Source of the DNA: Rheum nobile
Lineage: Eukaryota; Streptophyta; Magnoliopsida; Caryophyllales; Polygonaceae
Assembly: GCA_027886185.1 (NCBI GenBank)
Contig: WOAB01000595.1
Location: forward strand, 2,666,001 to 2,730,000
Length of the DNA: 64,000 bases
Direction of reading: 5' to 3'
The notes below the pieces were generated by a model. The model worked only from the letters and a program-made list of their open reading frames with translations, made no database searches and was not told the DNA's origin. Position numbers and translations under genes: made by a program. This document shows positions 1 to 9,269 of this stretch, in pieces. How positions within the stretch are numbered: the stretch's first letter is position 1; each line of letters starts with the position of its first letter.

Positions 1-499
1 AATGAAGGTTGACAGCACTCTTGCGCTCGATGGGGATCGAGGAGGGGCGAGTGGGTTCGAACAAATGCTCAAATGTGCTTGGGGGTGATCCATGACGATG
101 ATCGATCGGAGGGGTAACGTCGAAATCCTAAGGGCGGAGATAAGTCTCAACGACAAGCTTAAGCAATATATTTCAACGTAAGGAACAATGACAAGGGGCG
201 AGCCATTATATAGCCTTGCAAGTTTGGCCATGGGCCTTATTTGACCTAATGGGTCAGCCCTCTTAAGCATAAGAGGAGCGCACGCCTGAAATGGAAACCA
301 ACTATAAATAGAAAGTACTAAAAACAAACATACTAAATATAGTAAATGATCAAAAGTGGCAACATGCCAAAAACGGAAAGTACTAAAATAGGAATGTCTA
401 AATATAGATATGCTGATATGGGAAAGATAAGAGCACGCCAAGGGCGCGATCTTGCAGGCCACATTATAGACCGGTTGTTGGGCAGGTAGGATCGCATCA
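1..499 (-). repeat. 3' LTR of element A, truncated by window
   Basis: Matches 2912-3422 with scattered substitutions and one small indel near the right end. It ends ...CGCATCA at 499 next to a polypurine tract. About 110 bp of the LTR is missing, judged from the 622-bp 5' LTR. Confidence 0.85.
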
Positions 500-512
500 T
501 TCTCCCTCCCTT
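500..512 (-). other. Polypurine tract of element A
   Basis: The minus strand reads AAGGGAGGGAGAA directly before the LTR start TGATGCG. This is the expected plus-strand primer position of an LTR retrotransposon. Confidence 0.8.
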
Positions 513-1098
513 AGATTCGAAGCGTCCTCGCTTAGAGCGTGTGAGGGACATGGAAAACATGCGATCAACAGCAAAGGTGGCACAAGCATCACAACGCGGA
601 GTCGGCTTGGGAGCTACACTAGGCACCAAGAAGATCATCTCACAAGGGCCATGCATTGGAGCAATCAACGCTTTGTGCACCAAAACGATCGTCATGCAAG
701 ACACCCGTGCTGGAGTGAGCACCGATAGGGAGGCAGGGTCGATCACGGGCGTTGGCGGCGCGGGTGTGAGCGCCGCACTGGGAGCTGGAGTGGTCACCAT
801 GATGAGCATCAGCGCTGCGGTGAGTGTCACAGTTGGCGGTAGCGCTGGGAAGGGCGCTAGACCAGGCACTAAGCTAGGCGTTGCATGGGGCGTTGCGGTG
901 AGCGTTGCGGTGGGCTCAAACGGGGGCACGCGAGGCTTGCTTTCCAAGAGAACAATTTGCCTCTTCAACTAGGCAATCTCAGCGTCCTGTTGTTGCACCA
1001 CCGTCAGTGCTGGCACGGGTGCTGCCATGGGAGCCGGTGATGCGGTCGGCGCAGTCTGCCTGGTCGTCGTTGGGTGCGCTGGAGTGCGCTCGAAAAGC

Positions 1099-1338
1099 TG
1101 CACGCGAGGGCGCGCAAGGGAGCGCGCTGGGGCGTACTCAAGAAGGTGCACGCGGGGGCGCGCATGAAATCGTGCTAGGGCGTACTCAGAAAGGTGAACG
1201 CGGGGGCGCGTAGGGGAGCGCGTTGTGGCGTACCCAGGAAGGTGCACGTGGGCGCGCGCATGGGAGCGCGTTGGGGCGTACTCAGGAAGGTGCACGCGGG
1301 GCGCACAAGGGAGCGCACTGGGGCATACTTGCGGCGTG
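1099..1338 (-). repeat. 48-bp tandem repeat, five units
   Basis: Units start at 1099, 1147, 1195, 1243 and 1291, exactly 48 bp apart. Each contains a TGCACGCGGGGGCGCGC-like block followed by GGGGCGTACTCAGGAAGG or a variant. The period is a multiple of three and keeps the minus frame open through all copies, giving a 16-residue peptide repeat. The last unit is incomplete. The array is far more GC-rich than its surroundings. Confidence 0.9.
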
Positions 1339-1619
1339 GTGGTGGGTTGTACTGGCGCCGGGGCGGGGTGTATTGGCCCTGGGGAGGAGGTTCGTAAGGC
1401 CAAAACAAGTGTGTTGGGCGTGCGACCCATCAACCCGCGTGACAGTGGGGAGTACGGGCGCCGGGGCGGGAGATCGTAGTCACGGCACGGCGATATGTAC
1501 TAGTGTTTGGCCGCGTATGATTCCCCGTCGCTATCGTAGAACTCCTCATTGATGTCATAGCGTTCGGGTGGGCGCCAATCTGAACATCGACGAGTCATGA
1601 GAACGATACCAAGACGAGA

Positions 1620-2037
1620 TGTGACCTTTTAGGTTTTGGGTATTTTTGGATATTGGAGGTTCAGTCAAAGATTGGAAAATAGGATATGGGATTTTTTTTT
1701 AAATTTTATGATTTGGAAAGGAAATTTGGAAGATGGAATATATGGGCCGAGATATGTGGGTGTGATTTGGCTGAGGGAAAGGGATAGAGGTGGGATTTGA
1801 TTTTATAAGGTAAGAGATATATAGGATCTTTGGGAGTGCAAATTGATTTGAAATGGGGAGTAAAATTGGGAAGTTAGTGTGGAAAAGTCAACTAGGGGGA
1901 TTTGATATAGGATTTTTTTTTGGGAATTGGGAGGATTTGGTACGTAAGAGAGGTTTTGCTTTTGGGTATTTTTTTTTTTTGGTTTTATGGGATTTTGGCC
2001 TTGTTTGGCCGTAGACAAGGTGGGTTGCACGGTGGTG
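1620..2037. other. Leader-like non-coding stretch of element A
   Basis: Between the ORF start and the MITE the DNA is T/G-rich on the plus strand with several T-runs. I see no supported gene. By position it is part of the untranslated leader of element A. Confidence 0.5.
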
Positions 2038-2045
2038 GTTGTGGT

Positions 2046-2594
2046 CACGGACGGATCTAGGGGGGTTTGAAGGGGCGACAGTCCTCGCTTTTCTCTGGCA
2101 AATCCCTTAGAATATATTAAATATTTGATTTTAGGTCCCCTTTGAATTTTTAATTTCCATTATATATATAAAATGATTTGTAATCACAATAAAAATACAT
2201 TGGCCTAGTGATTTCTGTTGTGGTACTTGTGTAAGAAAAACAATAGGTCATGGGTTCAAATCTTTAATCTCTCCCAAGTCCCAACTCTTTTTTTTTTCTT
2301 TCTATTTTTGTTAAAAAAGTGTGTCTTAATAGCCTTATTAAAATATTTAAGCTTATTAAACATGTTTATTTGTTTTTTGTTTTTTATTTTTCCTTACATG
2401 TTTTATTTTCTTTATTAAAAACAAAATAAAAATCTTACATTAATAAAAAAAAATAGAATATGTATTATATGAATTAGTCAAATTTTAAGAGGTGAATGTC
2501 GTACTTTTTGTAATTTTAAGATATTAATATAAATGTCGATCTATTAAGCGTGAAAAATCGCCCCCTCTTTGATAAATTCATGGATCCGCCACTG
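2046..2594. mobile_element. hAT-like MITE with 8-bp TSD
   Basis: The 8-bp sequence GTTGTGGT flanks the element on both sides (2038-2045 and 2595-2602). The termini are imperfect inverted repeats: CACGGACGGATCTAGG at the left, and the complement of the right end reads CAGTGGCGGATCCATG. The 549-bp interior is AT-rich with no ORF of note. An 8-bp TSD and a CA(G/C)...-type terminus fit the hAT superfamily. It sits in the leader of element A, so it is younger than that insertion. Confidence 0.75.
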
Positions 2595-2786
2595 GTTGTG
2601 GTCAAAGTTGAATGTTTGGTGTTGGTGTTGTTACGCACAAGTTTTTTTTTTGTATGTTCGAAGATGGTGGTGGACGAACAAAGGTGGATGGCGGAAGCAA
2701 GAAAATGAAGACCAAATGGATCGAAATGAATGAAAAATGTGAGAAATGAATTGAAAAGTTGGAAAGACAACACTTTATACCGCTGG

Positions 2787-2798
2787 AATCTGATACCA
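2787..2798 (-). other. Primer-binding site of element A (initiator-Met type)
   Basis: The minus strand reads TGGTATCAGA two bases after the LTR end. This matches the start of the usual complement to plant initiator tRNA-Met. Confidence 0.8.
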
Positions 2799-2800
2799 AT

Positions 2801-3422
2801 TGATGAGTAACAATGTCCTCGACTATGCGTAGATGACAGATCGTGGTAGGAGATGAGTCTTTGAGTTCCTTCTATTTGACAAACGGACGGATAAATGACA
2901 ACCTTCACGTGAATGGAGGTTGGTGACACTCTTGCGCTCGATGGGGATCGAGGAGGGGTGAGTGGGTTCGAACAAATGCTCAGATGTGTTTGGGGGTGAC
3001 CCGTGACGAGGATCGATCAGAAGGGTGACGTCAAAAGCCTAAGGGTGGAGATAAGTCTCAACGACAAACTTAACCAATATATTTCAACATAAGGAACAAT
3101 GACAAACAACGAGGCATTATATAGCCTTGCAAGTTTGGCCATGGGTCTTATTTGACCTAATGGGCCGACCCTCTTAAGCATAAGAGGAGCACACACCCAA
3201 AATGGAAACCAACTATAAATAAAAAGTACTAAAAACAAACATACTAAATATAATAAATGATCAAAAGTGGAAACATGCCAAAAATGAAAAGTACTAAAAT
3301 AGGAATGTCGAAATATAGATATGCTGATATGGGAAAGACAAGAGCACGCCAAGGGGGCCGCCAAGGGCGTAGTCCTACAGGCCGCACTGTAGACCGGTTG
3401 TTGGGTAGGTAGGATCGCATCA
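2801..3422 (-). repeat. 5' LTR of element A
   Basis: On the plus strand it runs from TGATGAGTAA to ATCGCATCA. It is followed by AT-rich flank (ATATT), not a polypurine tract, which fixes it as the outer 5' LTR of the minus-strand element. Confidence 0.85.
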
Positions 3423-3558
3423 ATATTGCAATATATTTTTTAATTGCTTTCAATTATTTTGCTACGTACTTATTGAAATGACTCTATTTTGCGAAAATAT
3501 CACTCCTCCTCCATTTGATGCTTCGGTTTTGTAATTTCCATTTTAACCTCGTCACTAA

Positions 3559-3577
3559 TTTTTTTTTTTTTTTTTTG
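3559..3577 (-). other. Poly(A) tail of the LINE
   Basis: A run of T on the plus strand, that is A on the LINE strand, lies about 25 bp beyond the ORF2 stop, as expected at a LINE 3' end. The 3423-3558 segment between it and element A is AT-rich flank without features. Confidence 0.75.
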
Positions 3578-3603
3578 AAGTAAAACCCATACATATTATA
3601 GAT

Positions 3604-3991
3604 TAAACATCCAACTCCTCCAGAGCAATGATGCCTGGCGGAATGCTTACAGAGAAAGCTTCTTCATTTCCAGAAGAAGGGAAAAGTCTAGCAACATAAT
3701 GAACAACATTATTCCTTGATCGGCCAACATGGACACAAGAAGAAGAGTTAAAACAAGACAACAAAGTCCGTATGTCAGATTGGATTGCACCCAAATATGA
3801 AAGATCGAGTTGGCCTTCCTAGAGTTCCAACACGGTTGATAGTGAATCTGTTTCAGCAACAATCCCGACCACACCCAAGTTCAGCGCTAATTGCAGGCCA
3901 AAGACCACAGCCATCGCTTCGGCCACTTTAACATCCCAGTGGACCGGAAAGCGTCGAACTCTTTCACACAGGACAAACCCGTAGGAGTCTC
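3604..3991 (-). pseudogene. LINE ORF2, C-terminal half of RNase H domain
   Basis: The minus strand encodes a VKVAEAMAVVFGLQLA helix and an ETDSL motif, the E/D part of a plant LINE RNase H. It continues with a NNVVHYVARL segment (an N-x-x-AH-x-LA-type C-terminus) and a stop at 3604-3606. One frame change near 3800 is needed to read through. It is the detached end of the ORF2 interrupted at 11729. Confidence 0.8.
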
Positions 3992-4695
3992 TGATGCGCC
4001 CCTGCCCACCACGAATGTCTCTGAGGAAGAAGAGGCTATGAGCATTCGCTCAGACGGGCCAATCACAAGAGCACGCGCTAAAGCCATCGCCAACGCGACG
4101 CAATCCTTGGTCGCTCGCGTCGTCCAGAGCCAAGGCACCCAAGAGATCGCGTTCTCTTTGAAGCGTCTTCAACCAAGCCCAGAGAATGCGTTCTCTGTCT
4201 GTCTTCTCTCCACCATCCAATGAATGCATTCTTTTTGAACAGAATGTAATCTCTTGAGACATTAATGTTTTTATTTCTTTTTGGGGCGTGTGCTCCATGC
4301 ATGTCGTGTGGGCCGGCCCACTAATCGAGACTCGGCCCATCCGAGTCCCGCGACCTAGCATAAAAGGACAACTCGTTCTTCTGTATTAGGTTACGTTCAT
4401 TTTAATCAAAGCTTGAGTATTGAGAGCCATTTGCCTCCTCCCCTTTGATCGAACGTCAAACACTCTCTGTCTTCTCAACCCCTTCCTCCACCGCCGATGC
4501 TACGGCCACCACTCGATCTTCATCGAGATTATCCCTCCGCTGCTGACGCTACGGCCAAGAACTCGATCTCTTTCGAGTCGTTCTCCTCCGCTGCCGCCTT
4601 CCAAAGCCCGCTTTCCACCCTATCATCCTCCAGCAAGACGCGTGCGACTTCCCAAATTAGATCTGAGATCCTTCAATCCTAGTAGGAACGCATCA
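3992..4695 (+). repeat. 5' LTR of element B
   Basis: Runs from TGATGCGCC to CGCATCA. A TATA-like CATAAAAGG near 4359 is a plausible promoter core. Downstream are two short hairpins (4512-4527 and 4561-4578), each after a GACGCTACGGC-like motif. Confidence 0.93.
4359..4367 (+). promoter_or_regulatory. Probable TATA box in 5' LTR of B
   Basis: CATAAAAGG lies about 370 bp into the LTR, upstream of the transcribed R/U5-like part. The same motif is kept in the 3' LTR. Assignment is by sequence and position only. Confidence 0.45.
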
Positions 4696-4697
4696 AC

Positions 4698-4710
4698 TGG
4701 CATCAGAGCC
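4698..4710 (+). other. Primer-binding site of element B
   Basis: TGGCATCAGAGCC starts two bases after the 5' LTR. It differs by one base from the usual plant initiator tRNA-Met complement TGGTATCAGAGC. Confidence 0.85.
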
Positions 4711-5469
4711 TTTGATCTTGTAAGTCGCTTATCAAGTTCTCAATTATTCACGATTTTTTTTTTATCACCCATCATCCTTGCTTCCGCCATAATCACTGAA
4801 TTTTTTTCTCTCTCATACACATGCTTGTCCCATCGGTGTCTACAAGAGAATCTCTTGGCCGATAATTGTTTGATCACCTAGCGAAAATTGTGTGATTTGT
4901 TTGCATGAAATCTGTGTAATTAATTCAAAAATTGCCTTAATTGATCGCGTGAATCTCGCATTCATATCTTGCCATATTTGCTTGTGTGACCGTCATAAGT
5001 CTAGCGATTTCTTTCCTTAAGTTACTTAGCCGTTTATTTTTATTTAATTTAATTTAATTCTTATCCGATCTTCATTTAAGACTAAGATCTCGGATTTGAA
5101 TTTCAAATTCAAAAAACAAAAAGTCGCATATCAAAAAAAAAAAAGAACGCGACTTTCAGAAACAAGAGAAGTAAAGCCAAAATAAGGCAACCTTCTCCCC
5201 TCAACGGCTAGGCTCATCCTCTTCACCTCTCCACCGTCTAGTGCCACGCGTGTAAGTGTGTCTTGTGTGTACGCGTTCTTTACGCAAGAGGTTAAGACTT
5301 CTTTCCTTTGGTTTCGTTGCTTTTGTGCTTGCATATCACACTTGCTTTGCTTGCCTACTCGCCGCCCTCAAGGCCAAAAGAACGTGCTATCCTACGTGAA
5401 CACTTGCTACTTGCTGAGTGCTTACTTGTTCATTGGTTTTATATTGTCTTTTGTGCATTTTTACTCGCG
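4711..5469 (+). other. Untranslated leader of element B
   Basis: AT-rich sequence between the primer-binding site and the first credible gag ATG at 5470. I see no other feature in it. Confidence 0.6.
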
Positions 5470-7264
5470 ATGGATGGACATATTGTTATAGGTATCCTTA
5501 TGGCACCCACTGGTGGGAATGTTCAAGGAGACGGCAACAATCATCCCCCACAACAACAACAGCTCGGCCAACATGAAGTGGTGCCACTCGCAAATCCTCC
5601 AACGGAACCCATTCTGGAGCTCTCGGAGGAACAACGCGAGATCCAAGCCCTTCGGCGCCAACTTGCCGAATTCCAGGCAAGGGAACGCGCTGCGATGGTA
5701 CAACCAACACCAACTTTGCAAATACCCTTGGATCCTCTAGTCGCACAACGACAAACAGAAGTCGGGCCAAGCAAACAACGCGTCGACAAGGGCAAAGGAT
5801 TGATGCCCTCATCCTCCAACTTGCAATCGCGTCTTCAACGGATCCAATCCGTGATAGAAAGCCACCAAGGCTACGTCTCGCATTGCGACCGCTATGCACC
5901 ACAGGCAACACCAGTCCGCGATGAAACCGACTCCGACCGTGAAGAGGTTTCCCATGGTGAGTTTTCTGAACCTTATGATTTCAATGACAGGTACGAAGTC
6001 AGAGGAACAAGGCGCCAACGCGAGATTGCCTCTACACCACTAGCCGGCAGAGCCAGACGAGCAGAACGCGGCGAAGGCAGACCGCGACGATCCAATCGCG
6101 CCCAAGACGCAGTGCCACATCAACGTCGCCATGCTCCCACCCCAGTCCCATTCAACCTGGAGGACCATCTGGTCCACCAAAGTACGCGGACGCCTCACTA
6201 TGGCTCAGATGGCTACTTCTCCCACACTCCTATCCACCAAGACGAGTTCGAGGAGTTTGATGATGATTGGATACCCCCAGCTAGGCTCAACCATCCACCA
6301 CTCAGGGATGATCAATCCCGGAAATTTCCATCCACCACTCAGCAACCCTATGGAGTTGCAAGACAGGTCAGCCGATTGGATACCCCCAGCTAGGCTCAAC
6401 CAAGGCGCAAACATGGCCAACGCGTCCTTCCACATGCGCGATAACATGGACAGAAGGCATGACATGCCTTATGATGTTCTCCACAATGCGGCCCAACAAG
6501 GACACCACCAAAGCCGACGCGCCCAGGAGATGGAGCAACAGGCCCCGCTTGGCAATGAATGCGGCAATTTTGGCGCGCGAAGGAAACAGCAAAGACATGC
6601 CCACTTTCCACCGGCCCAAGGCCACGGGTATGCCCCCCTGGATATCCCAGCGCCGCGTTTGCAACAAAGGCCTCAAGCCAATGCTCTCAGGCTCAATCGC
6701 CACGACATAAAGGTAAAAGTTGAATTCTTTTTTGGTGATTACAACCCTGCAGTTTTTCTTGAATGGTTGCAGGCCACAGAGTACACGTTGATCTATTGCC
6801 AAGTCCCAGAAGAGGACTACGTGGCCGTTTCCACAGTCCACTTCCGTGGCGCCGCGAGAGTTTGGTGGCATCGCTCCGTGGATGATCGCATAAGGAGGAA
6901 CTTGGTGCCCCTCACCGAATGGCACCAGCTCAAGTTTGTGATGACACTCAAGTACGTGCCCCAGGATTACAAGAACCAAATGCGCCTAGACATTGCCATG
7001 GCAAAACAAGGCTCGAAGACCCCCCTTGAGTTCTTCTCGCAACTTGAGGATATGTACTACAAGGCGTCCATTAGCGTGGCTCCCTCCACGATGAGGATGA
7101 AGTTTTTGAGTGGCCTCAACACCAACATCCGAGACCAGTTGGAGATCCTTCCCATCAAGGACCTCAACACGCTAACGCACACTGCAATGCAACTCCACAA
7201 CCAGATTGTGCGCAAGCGTCAAGGACCCTACCAACCCTATGGTCAAAGAAGGTATGACTCTTAA
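5470..7264 (+). pseudogene. gag of element B, frameshifted by a 109-bp duplication
   Basis: Starts at ATG 5470. The first frame encodes a Gln/Arg-rich N-terminus with a coiled-coil-like segment (ELSEEQREIQALRRQL) and runs to a stop at 6393. A 29-bp direct repeat at 6265 and 6374 bounds a 109-bp insertion or duplication, which shifts the frame by one. The second frame then continues to 7264 and carries the retrotransposon gag domain (FLEWLQATEYTL, ARVWWHRSV, KTPLEFFSQLEDMYYKA). In an intact element gag would continue into the zinc knuckle, but a TAA at 7262-7264 and a TGA near 7307 precede it. The protein would have formed the virus-like particle. Confidence 0.85.
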
Positions 7265-8242
7265 ACTAGTCAAGTTCCTTCTACTAATGTGTGCGGTCCT
7301 TCCCCATGAACCACCGCATCTAATCCCATCAGACAAGGAAAGACTACGGCAATACCGACCATTGTTCCACGCGCGCCACCACTAAAGGGTACATCACCAA
7401 CCCAGGAACGCGCGCGTGATATAGAATGCTTCAAGTGTGGAGGCAGAGGGCACATCATGAGGAGTTGCCCAAACAACAAGAAAGTACTCTTCTCCACAAT
7501 CTCTGCGGGTTATGAATCTTTTGAGGAGGACGACGCCGTGCTTGAGACCATCGAGGAAGGGCTCGAAGATGACGAGGATGCTTACACCTATGAAGCCACC
7601 GCATTGCATGAAGGCACAGCTCTCAACCTTGTCACGCGCCGTCTGCTCACTGTCAAGGAAGCAACCCTTGGTGATCAACGTGAGAATCTTTTCCACACGC
7701 GTTGCTTGGTCAAGACCGCGACCTTGAGCGTAATCATTGATGGAGGCAGCTGTTGCAACATCATTAATGAAAAGGTGGTCACTCATTTCAACCTGCCAAC
7801 CACTCCTCACCCATAACCATACGGCCTCCAATGGATTTCCTCGAGTTCTGGTAACACTGTAACTCATCAATGTCTCATTTCCTTCTCCATTGGTCAATAT
7901 ACAGACTCTGTTCTATGTGATGTCATTACCATGGACGCGACACATCTTTTGTTGGGCCGCCCATGGCAATTTGACAGGCGCGTTCTTCACGATGGGTATT
8001 TAAACACTTATGTGTTTACTTACCACGGGAAGCGCATCACGCTCTTACCTATGACGCCTTATGAGATTTTACAGGACCAGGTTGAGCGTGATAGACAGAA
8101 GGAAAATGAAGCCTCAAAGAACCAGACTACCAGTAGCACGCGTTCTTCACCTGGGAACAAGACGCTGCCAAAGACAACGCGTCAATGGAAAGAACACGCA
8201 CCAAAGAAGGGTCAAAGACCGCACCGAGCAACAACACCTTGA
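7265..8242 (+). pseudogene. Zinc knuckle and aspartic protease region of element B
   Basis: Same frame as the end of gag. A CCHC knuckle, CFKCGGRGHIMRSC, lies at about 7430-7475. The retropepsin active site appears as VIIDGGSCCNII (about 7730-7766), with the DGG form common in plant gypsy elements. A stop at 7814-7816 cuts the domain, but its second half follows in frame, including LLLGRPWQFD near 7945. The frame ends at 8242 in a Lys/Thr-rich linker. Its role would be processing of the gag-pol polyprotein. Confidence 0.85.
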
Positions 8243-9269
8243 AAGGCACCTGTGAGCACAGGCTGCTCTTGGCGCGGCCAAGTGACCTCACTGCCCCTTT
8301 GAGTGGCAAGGCACCCTGCTTCCTCCTCGTGCCAACACCTTGTACCCAAGCTGCCCCCATACTGGAAGCCATGCCGAGCGAGATCGTTGAGTTGCTTGAA
8401 GAGTTCAATGACTTGTTCCCAGAAGAGCTTCCCTAAGCCCCCCCCCCCCCCCTTTGCGAGGCATTGAGCACCAAATTGACTTGGTGCCTGGTGCCTCCCT
8501 CCCCAATCGAGCTGCTTATCGCGCTGGCCCAGATGAAACAAAGGAGCTCCAACGCCAAGTCCAAGAACTTCTGGATCGCGGCTACGTGAGGGAATCCTTA
8601 AGCCCTTGCGCGGTGCCAGTGATCCTCGTTCTGAAGAAGGATGGCTCATGGCGAATGTGTGTGGACTGCCGCGCCATCAATCAAATCACAGTCAAGTATA
8701 GGCACCCCATACCGCGCCTTGATGACATGCTAGATGAGTTGCATGATGCGACCCTATTCACCAAGATTGACTTGAAGAGCGGATATCACCAGATTCGCAT
8801 GAACGAGGGTGATGAATGGAAGACCGTGTTCAAGACAAAATATGGTCTCTATGAATGGCTAGTCATGCCTTTCGGCCTCACCAACGCGCCAAGTACTTTC
8901 ATGAGGCTCATGAACCATGTTTTGAGGGACTTTCTGGGGAAATTCGTTGTAGTGTACTTTGATGACATTTTGGTCTATTCACGTAGTCTTGACACTCATG
9001 TACAACACCTTAGGCTTGTGTTAGAGTGCTTGAAACGCGAACATTTGTATGCCAACCTTGGCAAGTGTCGATTTGCCTCCGAGACTACAAACTTCCTCGG
9101 CTACGTGGTCTCCAAGGACGGACTACGCGTTGAAGAGGAGAAAGTGAAGGCCATCAGAGATTGGCCAACACCCACAACGCCAACAATGGTTAGAAGCTTC
9201 CTTGGCTTGGCTGGCTTCTACGGGCGTTTTGTTCGCGACTTCAGCTCCATCGCCAAAGCCATTACTTGA
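8243..9269 (+). pseudogene. Reverse transcriptase of element B
   Basis: The linker before RT is read in one frame to a stop at 8434-8436. A long C-run follows directly, and RT resumes in another frame from about 8454. Domains in order: RGIEHQIDLVPG, VILVLKKDGSWRMCVDCRAIN, FTKIDLKSGYHQI, MPFGLTNAPSTF and the catalytic YFDDILVY (about 8955-8978), then the thumb (VRSFLGLAGFYGRFVRDFS). The frame ends at 9269 because of a one-base shift near 9258; the next frame carries RNase H. The RT core is uninterrupted, with all three catalytic Asp visible. Confidence 0.9.

Larger units (their letters stand above)
333..1598 (-). pseudogene. Proline-rich repeat ORF of element A, two in-frame stops
   Basis: One minus-strand frame can be read from an ATG at 1598 into the 3' LTR (stop at 333). 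It is interrupted by TAG codons near 1501 and at 969-971. The N-terminus is charged (motif DINEEFYDSDGESY). The middle contains five 16-residue repeats with core RVHLxEYAxxR, encoded by a 48-bp tandem array. The rest is rich in Ala, Pro and Thr, and a basic SKRGRFESKGGRMM stretch lies over the polypurine tract. It occupies the gag-pol position but has no CCHC knuckle, protease or reverse-transcriptase motif. I do not recognise a family. It could be a gag-like packaging protein of a non-autonomous element or remodelled residual coding sequence. Confidence 0.5.
1..3422 (-). mobile_element. Non-autonomous LTR retrotransposon A (3' LTR cut by window edge)
   Basis: Positions 1-499 and 2912-3422 are direct repeats. 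In minus orientation the right copy is the 5' LTR: it is followed by an initiator-Met-type primer-binding site (2787-2798). The left copy is the 3' LTR: it is preceded by a polypurine tract (500-512). LTR ends are TG...CA with a short TGATG/CATCA inverted terminus. The internal region (500-2800, including a 549-bp MITE) encodes no recognisable gag, protease, reverse transcriptase or integrase, so the element must depend on proteins from elsewhere. Its only ORF is proline-rich and repetitive (333-1598). The left end of the 3' LTR and its TSD lie outside the window. Confidence 0.85.

Noticed and set aside
541..1552. Plus-strand ORFs rich in Gly/Ala/Arg opposite the repeat ORF of element A
   Set aside because: They are antisense shadows of the GC-rich 48-bp array; only the minus frame runs in register with the ATG, the repeats and the polypurine tract.
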